Positions 1 through 7,347 of a DNA stretch of 64,000 bases are shown one piece after another (position 1 is the stretch's first letter; the number at the start of each line of letters is the position of its first letter). A program made the position numbers and the translations under genes. The notes under the pieces were generated by a model. The model had not been told where the DNA came from. It did not search any database and saw only the letters and a program-made list of their open reading frames with translations. The stretch covers positions 124,001-188,000 of the forward strand of contig NZ_JADOEL010000003.1 in assembly GCF_015645465.1 (NCBI RefSeq), in the 5' to 3' direction. The stretch is from Herminiimonas contaminans (GTDB lineage Bacteria; Pseudomonadota; Gammaproteobacteria; Burkholderiales; Burkholderiaceae_D).

Positions 1-884
1 TCCAGTGAGCTGGCTTGTTCTTCGGTGCGGGAAGAGAGATCCATATTGCCGCTGGCGATCTGGTTGGAGGCGGTCGCCATAGTCGAGGTACCGCTGCGCA
101 CTTCGTCGACGATACCGATCAGGCTTTGGTTCATGTCTTTCAGTGCTTGCAACAACTGACCGGTTTCATCTTTGGATTTGACATCGATTTTGCTGGTCAG
201 GTCGCCGCTGGCCACAGTTTGTGCAACCAGTACTGCTTCGTTCAGTGGGCGCGTAATCGAGCGGCTGATGAAGATGCCCAGGCCTATGCTGAGGAGCAGG
301 GCAATGGCAGAGATCGCGACGATGATGGTGATCGATTGTCGCGCTGCGAGGTCGGCTTCAGCGCTTTTCGCATCAACTACTTTCTGCATAGCAGTGACGA
401 CTACACCGATGTCTGCAACGATTTGTCGACGCAGCGGACTGCATTCATTGACGAGGAATTTGCCGAAGGCTTCCATTTGATCCGCATCGCGGAACTGACG
501 CGGGCGTTTGAGTTCTTCCGCCATGGTCAGCAAACCTTTGCTGACTTTTTCAAAGTTGGCATCGCCTTTGAAGTGGGGCGTCATCTGCGCCAGGGCTTCC
601 AGATAGATGGCTTTTTGCTCATCCAGGATGTCCAGTTCTTTCACCGCATCTGCTTTGTTGGTGAAGATGTACGCATTACGCGCCGCAAGGCCGGTCTGGC
701 CGAGCGCTTCACGCGCGGTGTAGAGGCGCTCCAGTTGCTGGGTGCGGATTTCGTTTTGTGCCGCGATGACACCGTCGATCTGATTTATTCGCATCAGGGC
801 GAATATTGCGATCAGCAATGTAAGCAGGGCGGTGATGCCGAATCCGAGGGCTAGCTTGGTTCCTACCTTCATATTTGCAAACAT
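1..884 (-). CDS. Methyl-accepting chemotaxis protein (C-terminus cut off by window edge)
   Basis: Inner-membrane chemoreceptor that would pass ligand signals to CheA/CheW. Reading the minus strand from the ATG at 884 (preceded by GGGAGAT) gives 294 residues. There is a first membrane helix at about 10-30 and a periplasmic four-helix-bundle-like region at about 31-184. A second helix follows at about 185-207, then a HAMP segment (RSITRPLNEA) at about 208-260. The beginning of the signalling helix (ASGNMDLSSRTEEQASSL) runs to the window edge. The methylation helices and the conserved hairpin tip lie outside the window. No flagellar sigma-28 promoter was recognised upstream. The ligand cannot be predicted. 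The plus-strand open frame over the same bases is a shadow. Confidence 0.93.
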   Translation of the reverse strand, partial: MFANMKVGTKLALGFGITALLTLLIAIFALMRINQIDGVIAAQNEIRTQQLERLYTAREALGQTGLAARNAYIFTNKADAVKELDILDEQKAIYLEALAQMTPHFKGDANFEKVSKGLLTMAEELKRPRQFRDADQMEAFGKFLVNECSPLRRQIVADIGVVVTAMQKVVDAKSAEADLAARQSITIIVAISAIALLLSIGLGIFISRSITRPLNEAVLVAQTVASGDLTSKIDVKSKDETGQLLQALKDMNQSLIGIVDEVRSGTSTMATASNQIASGNMDLSSRTEEQASSL

Positions 885-1187
885 CGTTATCTCCCAATGT
901 ACGTCATTGAAGTTCTTCGCTGAGTGATGATTAGTCCGAAACGCGTTTGTGAAAAAAAGAGGTCCAGAGGCCAGAAAAAAGCGTGATGCCATGAGGAAAT
1001 TTTCATGACGCTACCATGCTGTATGGAAATAAACGCTCCCATAAATATGAGATTTGATGCGGATTTGCGACGGTTTTTGCTAAAAAACGTCAAATGAAAC
1101 TAAGCCCAACTATTTTTAATATGCGCTTAACAAGATGTGCACCAAATTGACACGTGCTGACGTGTCAGTTGCGCTGTTTTTGCGGGC
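885..1187. other. Intergenic region upstream of the chemoreceptor
   Basis: No convincing gene. A 68-codon minus-strand frame (887-1093) has no ribosome binding site and no recognisable protein, and it overlaps the receptor leader. The region is richer in A and T than the flanking genes and probably holds the receptor promoter, although no clear -35/-10 pair was identified. Confidence 0.5.
1148..1167 (-). terminator. Possible terminator hairpin after the 1188-1763 gene
   Basis: Perfect 8-base inverted repeat TGACACGT-GCTG-ACGTGTCA lies 20 bases past the stop codon of the minus-strand gene at 1188. Read on the minus strand it is followed by AATTT, which is a weak U tract, so it may be a weak terminator or a protein-binding palindrome. 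Confidence 0.35.
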
Positions 1188-1763
1188 TTATTCGAGGTAC
1201 CTGATCTTGTGCAGATAGGCATAAAGTTGCTGGCGTTGCGCGGTGTCGAGCTGCAGGCATTCGCCCCCTATCGAGATAGTCAATTCACCATCAGAGAACA
1301 AGCCTGCAATGACGGGAGGAGACTTGGATTCGAAGCTGAGTGATGGGAATTCGATGTGTTCGATCGAAGATGGTGTGCCATTTTCGTGACCGCTCATTGA
1401 GTACACATTGGAAGAGATAAGTGCGGGTGTTTTTTCGGCGGAGGCTCTCTGCAACTGCAGGATGTTTGGTTTCGATGATGTATCGCTATCTGCTATTCCT
1501 GATTCGCCTTGAGGAGTAGGGACAAATTGTTCATCCAGTATTGTGTCTGGCGTAGCGAAATAGAGGCGACCACGCCGGTCTTTGACTCTGATGATGGCTG
1601 CATGCGTCAGGGCGCGTAACAACAAGGTATTGATCGCAGAACTATCGCGTTGCAGCACATGGGCCAGTTCTTTCGGTGTCATAGGGCCATTGCCGAGTGC
1701 ATCGATGGCTTCTGCGACCTTGCTGCCTGGACGAGGAGAATATCGAGAAGGTGGTTTTTTCAT
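1188..1763 (-). CDS. Hypothetical protein with N-terminal winged-helix-like segment
   Basis: 191 codons, family not recognised. Residues about 12-72 look like a small helix-turn-helix or winged helix: a helix AEAIDALG, then TPKELAHVLQ and SSAINTLLLRAL, then a basic wing-like strand (IRVKDRRGRLYFATP). The middle (about 75-140) is low in predicted order and rich in Ser, Thr and Glu. The C-terminus (about 150-191) has a beta-like stretch, GELTISIGGECLQLD, followed by a helix, QRQQLYAYLHKIRYLE. This arrangement suggests a DNA-binding accessory or regulatory protein, but that is inference only. It is oriented like the XRE regulator 245 bases upstream. No cofactor motif is seen. Confidence 0.6.
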   Translation of the reverse strand: MKKPPSRYSPRPGSKVAEAIDALGNGPMTPKELAHVLQRDSSAINTLLLRALTHAAIIRVKDRRGRLYFATPDTILDEQFVPTPQGESGIADSDTSSKPNILQLQRASAEKTPALISSNVYSMSGHENGTPSSIEHIEFPSLSFESKSPPVIAGLFSDGELTISIGGECLQLDTAQRQQLYAYLHKIRYLE

Positions 1764-2007
1764 GGCATTGGTTTCAGATATGGCCAGGGCGGTTTAGCTG
1801 CTTTTTTCGGATACTCGGGTTCTGATCTGGTAAGTATTTGCGCTGGTCGTTGATCTATACTCAAATGAATAGAATGATGCGTCTTTTTATACGGAAATGA
1901 CGCGGGATTAGTCTGGAAGGGTGGGGTGGGAGCGTCGCCAGACTGCTGGCGATCGCTGAAATGGCAATGTGATACTGCGGAAGAAAAGTGCGCTGCTGGG
2001 CGGAAAT

Positions 2008-2400
2008 TTAATTGTCCGAGACTGACTTGTCAGGACTGTTGCCGGGTAATGGTTCTGCTATCGTATCGATGATTTTGACCATTTGATTGAGCTGATAATC
2101 CGACATCTGCTGCATGGTTTTCACCGCATGTGCGATGCGTTTGTCCATAGCAGGATAGCTGTCTGTCGCACCTTCCTCCGAGTCGGAATGCTCCGCCACG
2201 CCTTCATTCAGCCATGAGAAGCTAACCCGGCAGGCTTTGGCCAATCTCTTGACGGTTTCAGTTTCCGGCCCTTTGCTGCCGACACCTTTCAGGATGCGGC
2301 TAATCGTCGCTTGCGGCACGCCCGAAATACGGGCGAGTTCACTTTGCGATTTGATGCGCGCGGCCTTCATGGCCTGGTCCAGTCGGTTTCCTATAGTCAT
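2008..2400 (-). CDS. XRE-family (phage-repressor-like) transcriptional regulator
   Basis: 130 residues from the ATG at 2400. The open frame continues upstream to 2562, but that extension has no family resemblance and would cover the likely operator repeats. Residues about 4-65 form a Cro/C1-type helix-turn-helix: NRLDQAMKAARIKSQSELA, then ISGVPQATISRIL, then ETVKRLAKACRVSFSWL. The remainder (about 66-130) is an acidic linker plus a helical tail (KTMQQMSDYQLNQMVKIID) that could mediate dimerisation. It lacks the peptidase S24 domain of LexA/C1 proteins, so it is not a RecA-cleaved repressor. It diverges from the Xre/RES toxin-antitoxin pair; three 12-base direct repeats lie just upstream of its start. 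Target genes are unknown; autoregulation is inferred. Confidence 0.8.
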   Translation of the reverse strand: MTIGNRLDQAMKAARIKSQSELARISGVPQATISRILKGVGSKGPETETVKRLAKACRVSFSWLNEGVAEHSDSEEGATDSYPAMDKRIAHAVKTMQQMSDYQLNQMVKIIDTIAEPLPGNSPDKSVSDN

Positions 2401-2412
2401 GCAAAGACTATA

Positions 2413-2477
2413 CATATGCGCATAATCACGATCAAAGAAACAATCATTTGTGCATAGTTTTAAACCATTCATGCATA
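2413..2477 (-). promoter_or_regulatory. Three direct repeats, probable operator of the XRE regulator
   Basis: CATATGCGCATA (2413-2424), CATTTGTGCATA (2445-2456) and CATTCATGCATA (2466-2477) are related 12-mers upstream of the XRE regulator start at 2400. The last two start 21 bases apart, two helical turns. The pattern fits a repressor or activator binding on one face of the DNA. Confidence 0.5.
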
Positions 2478-2528
2478 TATCGTGTTTTTCTGCATGTCCG
2501 GCGCTGATCAGGAGTGCTGGTAGTAAAC

Positions 2529-2570
2529 TTGAAACTCCGTATTTGGAGTATATTATATCCATATATGGAG
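2529..2570 (+). promoter_or_regulatory. Promoter and twin operators of the Xre/RES toxin-antitoxin operon
   Basis: TTGAAA (2529-2534), a 16-base spacer and TATTAT (2551-2556) form a good sigma-70 promoter. Two inverted repeats of the form YTCC/ATCC-N6-GGAG overlay it. Site 1 (2535-2548) fills the spacer. Site 2 (2557-2570), which contains the 12-base palindrome TCCATATATGGA, covers the expected transcription start and the ribosome binding site. The sites begin 22 bases apart. This geometry suits autorepression by the antitoxin or the toxin-antitoxin complex. Confidence 0.6.
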
Positions 2571-2576
2571 GTAATC

Positions 2577-3014
2577 ATGAGTGCAGCTTACGCTTATCCG
2601 AAGAGCCGATTTGAACCAGCAACGCTGGTAGACCTGAACGCGAAGTCAGAAAGAGAGCGCTTGTCGCGCTCCGCGCTGAAAGGTTTTTTCTTGCTGGCCG
2701 CGGCGTGGAAGCTGCGCGATGAAGATGCGCGCGAGTTGCTGGGCGGTTTGTCCAGCAGTGCTTTCTATGAGTGGAAAAAGAATCCTGATCGTCTGCTTGA
2801 GGTCGATCGCATCACGCGCATTTCCTATCTGATCGGTATCTACAAGGCGCTGCACATTTTGTACGGTGAGAAGCTGGCGGATGAGTGGGTCAGTCTGCCG
2901 AATAAAAACGTGATTTTCTCCGGCGTGTCGCCGCTGGCTTATATGCAGGCTGGTGGCTTGCTGGCGATGCAGACCGTACGCAAATTACTGGATGCACGAC
3001 GCGGAGGCTTGTGA
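2577..3014 (+). CDS. Antitoxin, Xre/MbcA/ParS type (partner of RES toxin)
   Basis: 145 residues from the ATG at 2577, which has GGAGG at 2567-2571; the longer frame from 2514 would overlap the promoter and is rejected. The protein has an N-terminal helical DNA-binding part (LSRSALKGFFLLAAAWKL, then EDARELLGGLSSSAFYEWKK, about residues 30-70). A C-terminal MbcA/ParS toxin-binding region follows, with the typical pattern of a helix, an IY.ALHILYG segment and a closing SPLAYMQAGGLLAMQTVRKLLDARRGG, about 85-145. The stop codon overlaps the toxin start by one base, so the two genes are translationally coupled. In this family the antitoxin blocks the RES active site and represses the operon. Family assignment is from remembered patterns. 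Confidence 0.88.
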   Translation: MSAAYAYPKSRFEPATLVDLNAKSERERLSRSALKGFFLLAAAWKLRDEDARELLGGLSSSAFYEWKKNPDRLLEVDRITRISYLIGIYKALHILYGEKLADEWVSLPNKNVIFSGVSPLAYMQAGGLLAMQTVRKLLDARRGGL

Positions 3015-3700
3015 TGGCGTCACCTCCGTTAGTGCAGTTGCGGCAGTTTGATACCTGCCGCTTAATCCCTTCGCGTTTTGTCGATAAAGAAGATTCAGTA
3101 CTGGTTGCGCTGTCCGAAGACGAGAAGCATCTGGCCGACATCTTTGAGCTGGATAATGCAACCAATGCGCGCCTGATCGCCGAGCATGGCAGGGCTACCG
3201 GCATCGGTGTCGACGAGCTGGTGTTTGGCGTACCTAACTTTCGCATGATTAACGCTGCATATACCTATGCACGGCCGGAAGGTAGTCGCTTCAATACCGA
3301 TGAACGCGGTGCCTGGTATTGCGCTTTCGAGTTGCAGACAGCGCTGGCCGAGATCATCTTTCACAAGACGGTCGAGTACTACGAGATAGACCGTTTTGAC
3401 GATAGTGTGCGTTATCAAGTCTTATTGGCGGATTTTAATAGCGAGTTTCATGACCTGCGCGGCGCGACGCGTTATGCCAAATGCCTGGCACCTGATAGCT
3501 ATCTTGCGTCGCAAAAGCTGGCAGTACAGTTATTGGAAGCAGGAGCGCTGGGGATTATTTATCCCAGCGTGCGGCATGCGGGCGGTACCAATCTGGCATG
3601 CTTCCGTCCGGCACTGGTTGGGAATGTGCGGCGTGGGCAGGTGTATGAACTGACATGGTCGGGTACACCTGAACCCAAGGTGAAGGCGGTACGTAAATAG
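3014..3700 (+). CDS. RES-domain toxin (NAD+-degrading toxin family)
   Basis: 228 residues from the ATG at 3014; a GTG one codon earlier (3011) is an alternative start. The RES fold is named for conserved Arg, Glu and Ser. Candidates visible here are the Arg in GSRFNTDERGAWY (about residue 92), the Glu in TALAEIIFH (about 114) and the Ser in YPSVRHAGGTNLACF (about 187). Characterised members such as mycobacterial MbcT consume NAD+ by phosphorolysis or hydrolysis and stop growth until neutralised. The gene is directly coupled to the Xre-type antitoxin at 2577-3014. All three signature residues are present, so the toxin appears intact. Its cellular trigger is unknown. Confidence 0.9.
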   Translation: MASPPLVQLRQFDTCRLIPSRFVDKEDSVLVALSEDEKHLADIFELDNATNARLIAEHGRATGIGVDELVFGVPNFRMINAAYTYARPEGSRFNTDERGAWYCAFELQTALAEIIFHKTVEYYEIDRFDDSVRYQVLLADFNSEFHDLRGATRYAKCLAPDSYLASQKLAVQLLEAGALGIIYPSVRHAGGTNLACFRPALVGNVRRGQVYELTWSGTPEPKVKAVRK

Positions 3701-3713
3701 GTGGTTCTGGAGA

Positions 3714-3998
3714 TCAGGCGCCCTGTTGCATCGCCTTTGCCACGCTGTCCTTGTTCAGCACGTCGCCCCATGACTCGATGCGGTAGATGTCGCCAAATTT
3801 GTGGATGACCATGCCGTATTGTTCGCGCAGTTTGTCGACTTGTTCATCTATCGAGCTTTTGTCGATACCTGTCAGGTCATCGATCGCGGTGGGAGTGGGG
3901 CGCTCCAGTAAGTCGATCGCAGATGCCAATACAAACAATCTGCGCGCATCATCCAGCGGATATTGCGGCACCCCGAATTTATTCCTGGTAACAGTCAT
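3714..3998 (-). CDS. Small hypothetical protein, winged-helix-like
   Basis: 94 residues, family not recognised. The middle reads like a compact winged helix: helix LDDARRLFVLASAIDLLE, then PTPTAIDDLTGIDKSSIDEQVDKL as a helix-turn-helix, then strands YGMVIHKFG and IYRIESWGDVL. It converges on the RES toxin, whose stop lies 13 bases away, and its start is 347 bases from the divergent permease gene. It might be a regulator or a small DNA-binding protein. Nothing in the sequence ties it to the toxin-antitoxin pair beyond position. Confidence 0.6.
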   Translation of the reverse strand: MTVTRNKFGVPQYPLDDARRLFVLASAIDLLERPTPTAIDDLTGIDKSSIDEQVDKLREQYGMVIHKFGDIYRIESWGDVLNKDSVAKAMQQGA

Positions 3999-4345
3999 GC
4001 GATCATCCTTTTCTCTACGGACGGCGGCAGATGTGTTCTGCCGCTTGCGGCCAGAGGTATAAGCATGCGTGTTGACGCTATTTTGAATACGCTACCCTCA
4101 ATATAGTACCGACTCTGCTGACTGGCAAAAATTCCATTTGCCGATGACCAACATTTTGGTTTCGGCTCCGTGCCACCAGATAGGCATTTTTAAGTTAGTC
4201 TTATGCAACTTGGCCTGGATAAGGCTAAGCAAGCAGACTGGCTCTGCTAATGTCTTTCCCATCAGAATTCCTTAACGTCGCGGGTTTGCCGTTTTGCATG
4301 CTCGCTGCGGCTGTCGTTGCTGTTTTTTAGAAAGTGCCTGAACTC
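3999..4345. other. Intergenic region between divergent genes, no gene seen
   Basis: No open frame with a ribosome binding site and no convincing hairpin with a T tract. TTGACG at about 4074 and the AT-rich AATATAGTACC further on could belong to promoters, but spacing to a partner box is poor. Probably contains the promoters of the 3998 gene (minus) and of the permease gene (plus). Confidence 0.4.
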
Positions 4346-6847
4346 ATGTTTGTGCAATCCCTACGTATGACGCAACGCGACTGGCGTGCCGGTGAACTGC
4401 GTTTCCTGCTGGTGTCGCTGATTGTTGCGGTAGCTGCTTTATCTTCTGTCGGTTTCTTTGTTGATCGCATGCGTGCCGGTTTGAATCGCGATGCACATCA
4501 ATTGCTGGGTGCTGATCTGGTGATACGGGCAGATGAGCCGATCGCTGCAGCCATGCGCAAGGAAGCACAGCAACGCGGTTTGCAACTGGCAGATACCACC
4601 GTGTTTCCGAGTATGGCGATAGCCGGTGAGGGCGAGCAAGCGGTATCCAAGCTCGCTTCGATCAAGGCTGTGACGACCGGATACCCGTTGCGCGGCAAGC
4701 TGAAAGTGGCGGAGACGGTAGCAGGTGAGGGCGAAGTGACAGATGTCATTCCCGCCGCTGGTACGGTATGGGTCGATCCGGGCATCCTGGAAAGCCTGAA
4801 TGTCGCAGTCGGCAGTCCGCTGAAGCTGGGTGATAAAACCTTCACGATTGCCAAGGTACTTAACTTTGAGCCGGATCGCGGCGCAGGTTTTATGAACTTC
4901 GCGCCACGGGTAATGCTGGCGCAAACTGATCTGGCCGCCACCAACCTGGTGCAGAACGGCTCACGTGTCAGTTATCGCATGCTGGTCGCTGGCAAGCAAG
5001 CGGACGTTGCTGCGTTTGATAAGCAGGTGCAGGAACAGATAGAGAAGCAAAACCTCAAGGGCGTACGCACCGAATCGCTGGAATCCGGACGACCGGAAAT
5101 GCGCGCCACGCTGGAGCGCGCCGAGCAATTCCTGTCATTGGTTGGCTTGTTGTCGGCAATGCTGGCCGCAGTCGCAGTGGCGATGGCGGCACGTCGCTTC
5201 ATGCTGCGCCATGTTGATGCCTGTGCGATGCTGCGCTGCCTGGGCATGACGCAGAATCAGGTAACCAGCCTGTACCTGATTGAATTCCTGATTGTCGGTT
5301 TGCTGGGCAGTGCAGTAGGTGCCGCGATTGGCTTTGCTGCGCACTTTGTGCTGATCGAATGGCTGGGCAAATTGGTGACGAATGGTTTGCCTGCGGCTTC
5401 CTTCTTGCCGGCGGCGCAGGGCATCGTAACCGGATTGCTGTTGCTGATTGGCTTTGCCGTGCCACCTATCCTGCAGTTGCGCAATGTGCCGCACAACCGT
5501 GTGATACGCCGTGAGCAGGATATGCCGCAGCCGATGACGATCGCGACCTATGTATTGGGTTTGCTGACCTTTGTCGGCTTGCTGTTGTGGCAGGCGGGTA
5601 ATGTGAAGCTGGGTTTGCTGACGGCAGCGGGCTTCCTCGGAGGCCTAGCTGGCTTTGCGGTGATTAGCTGGTTTGCGCTGAAGTCTTTGCAATCGCTGCG
5701 CGGCTTGATCAATCACCCGAGCTGGCGTTTTGCCGTCACCGCATTGCAGCGCCGTCCGGGTGCGACGGTGGTGCAGGTGGTGGCACTGGCTTTGGGCTTG
5801 ATGGCCTTGCTCTTGCTGACGGTGATACGTGGCGACCTGGTTTCAGCCTGGCGCAACGCGACACCACCAGATGCGCCGAATCGTTTCGTGATCAATATCC
5901 AGCCTGAGCAGAAGGCGCAGATAGAAGCACGCCTGGCACAAAACAATATCGCCGGTAATGATCTGTATCCGATGATACGTGGCCGCTTGCTGGCGATTAA
6001 CGGCAAGGAAATCACCGGTGAAACCTTTATCGAAGATCGCGCCAAGCGTCTGGTCGACCGCGAGTTTAATCTGTCGACCATGATGAAGATTCCCGAGCAA
6101 AATGAAATCACCGCCGGACGCTGGTTTGATAACAGCAAACCGGAAGCTTCGGTCGAAGTCGGCCTGGCCAAGACCCTGAACCTGAAGCTGGGCGATCATT
6201 TGAAGTTCGATGTCGCAGGTGAAACTGTCGACGTTCCTATCACTAGCTTGCGCAAGCTGGAGTGGGGTTCGATGCGGGTGAATTTCTTTGTCATCATCAA
6301 TCCTGCTGCGATGAAAGATATGCCGCAAACATGGATCACGGCCTTCCATTTGCCGCAGACGAATACCGGACTGGAAAACCAGTTGACGCGCGATTTCCCC
6401 AACCTGACGGTAGTCGATATCGGCAGCATGCTGAAGCAGGTGCAGGAGGTGATAGACCAGGTGGTGACGGCAGTTGAATTCCTGTTCCTCTTCACACTGG
6501 CATCGGGCATGCTGGTCCTGTATGCGGCGCTGGCCAGTTCCCAGGATCAGCGCACACGTGAGGCTGGCTTGTTGCGCGCTTTGGGTGCAACGCGCAAGCA
6601 GTTGTCGCAATCACAATGGATCGAGTTTGCACTGGTGGGTGGCCTGGCTGGTTTGCTGGCGGCAACGGGCGCGACCGCAGTGGGCTGGAGCCTGGCGCAT
6701 TTTGTCTTTGATTTCGAATGGATGTTCAGCCCGGTGGTGTGGCTGGCAGGACTGGGCATAGGCGCTGCCTGCGCGTTTATCGGTGGCTGGGTGGGCTTGC
6801 GTCATGTCCTCAAGCAACCACCTTTGCAGACCCTGCGCGAAGCCTGA
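4346..6847 (+). CDS. FtsX/MacB-type ABC transporter permease (YbbP-like)
   Basis: 833 residues from the ATG at 4346; a GTG at 4334 is an alternative start. The layout is that of large ten-helix FtsX permeases such as E. coli YbbP. There is an N-terminal membrane helix (about 20-40) and a long periplasmic domain. FtsX core helices at about 255-390 include FLSLVGLLSAMLAAVAVAMAA. Further helices lie at about 400-460, a second periplasmic domain at about 500-690, and a final FtsX block at about 705-825 (FLFLFTLASGMLVLYAALA). The family works with an ATP-binding partner (YbbA) and has been linked to lipid or lipoprotein handling and to export of hydrolase-type proteins. No ATPase gene is adjacent here. 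Function remains general. Confidence 0.87.
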   Translation: MFVQSLRMTQRDWRAGELRFLLVSLIVAVAALSSVGFFVDRMRAGLNRDAHQLLGADLVIRADEPIAAAMRKEAQQRGLQLADTTVFPSMAIAGEGEQAVSKLASIKAVTTGYPLRGKLKVAETVAGEGEVTDVIPAAGTVWVDPGILESLNVAVGSPLKLGDKTFTIAKVLNFEPDRGAGFMNFAPRVMLAQTDLAATNLVQNGSRVSYRMLVAGKQADVAAFDKQVQEQIEKQNLKGVRTESLESGRPEMRATLERAEQFLSLVGLLSAMLAAVAVAMAARRFMLRHVDACAMLRCLGMTQNQVTSLYLIEFLIVGLLGSAVGAAIGFAAHFVLIEWLGKLVTNGLPAASFLPAAQGIVTGLLLLIGFAVPPILQLRNVPHNRVIRREQDMPQPMTIATYVLGLLTFVGLLLWQAGNVKLGLLTAAGFLGGLAGFAVISWFALKSLQSLRGLINHPSWRFAVTALQRRPGATVVQVVALALGLMALLLLTVIRGDLVSAWRNATPPDAPNRFVINIQPEQKAQIEARLAQNNIAGNDLYPMIRGRLLAINGKEITGETFIEDRAKRLVDREFNLSTMMKIPEQNEITAGRWFDNSKPEASVEVGLAKTLNLKLGDHLKFDVAGETVDVPITSLRKLEWGSMRVNFFVIINPAAMKDMPQTWITAFHLPQTNTGLENQLTRDFPNLTVVDIGSMLKQVQEVIDQVVTAVEFLFLFTLASGMLVLYAALASSQDQRTREAGLLRALGATRKQLSQSQWIEFALVGGLAGLLAATGATAVGWSLAHFVFDFEWMFSPVVWLAGLGIGAACAFIGGWVGLRHVLKQPPLQTLREA

Positions 6848-6857
6848 TTTTGGCGGG

Positions 6858-6894
6858 GCATGATGCCGTATCGAATAGCGATGCGGTATCATGC
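6858..6894 (+). other. Long hairpin between the permease and globin genes
   Basis: A 16-pair stem (two G-U pairs) forms between 6858-6873 (GCATGATGCCGTATCG) and 6879-6894 (CGATGCGGTATCATGC) with loop AATAG. It begins 10 bases past the permease stop and swallows the first in-frame ATG (6891) of the globin frame. There is no T tract, so it is not a standard terminator; it could shield the 3' end of the permease message or limit globin translation. Confidence 0.6.
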
Positions 6895-6899
6895 AGGCT

Positions 6900-7304
6900 A
6901 TGACTACTGAACAAGAAACCCAGCCTGCAACTATCTATGAAATGATAGGCGGCGACGCCAAAGTACGTGAACTGGTAGACCGGTTTTATGACTTGATGGA
7001 CCTCGAACCTGCGTATGCCGGTATACGCAAGATGCATCCGACCACACTGGAAGGTTCGCGCGACAAACTTTACTGGTTCCTGTCCGGCTGGACCGGCGGT
7101 CCGAATATGTTTGTTGAACGTTTTGGTCATCCACGTTTGCGTGCACGCCATCTGCCTTATGCGATCGCGACCGATGAGCGTGACCAATGGTTGCGTTGCA
7201 TGGAAACCGCGATGCAGGATGTCGGCATCGAAGAGCGTATTCAAAAACGTTTGCAGCAAGCGTTCTATGACACCGCTGACTGGATGCGTAATACGCACGG
7301 TTAA
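6900..7304 (+). CDS. Group II truncated haemoglobin
   Basis: 134 residues from the ATG at 6900. An ATG three codons upstream (6891) lies inside a stable hairpin and is judged less likely. The family is a 2-on-2 globin (trHbO, YjbI type). Visible features are YEMIGGDAKVRELVDRFY at the N-terminus, the proximal His in RLRARHLPY (about residue 81), the group II Trp in DQWLRCM (about 97), and the pattern LYWFLSGWTGGP. Members bind O2 and NO and are proposed to work in oxygen delivery or in nitrosative and oxidative stress. The gene sits between the permease and rmuC with short gaps, probably one transcript, but no functional link between the three is evident. Confidence 0.93.
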   Translation: MTTEQETQPATIYEMIGGDAKVRELVDRFYDLMDLEPAYAGIRKMHPTTLEGSRDKLYWFLSGWTGGPNMFVERFGHPRLRARHLPYAIATDERDQWLRCMETAMQDVGIEERIQKRLQQAFYDTADWMRNTHG

Positions 7305-7347
7305 GCATCCGGCAGTTTTCCCCGTTACACCCGAATAAAGTCCAATC

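Noticed and set aside
15-854. 279-codon plus-strand open frame at the left edge
   Set aside because: It is the complement of the chemoreceptor gene, whose HAMP and signalling motifs are clear on the minus strand; the plus-strand product has no recognisable features.
887-1093. 68-codon minus-strand frame before the chemoreceptor
   Set aside because: No ribosome site and no protein-like features; lies in the likely promoter region.
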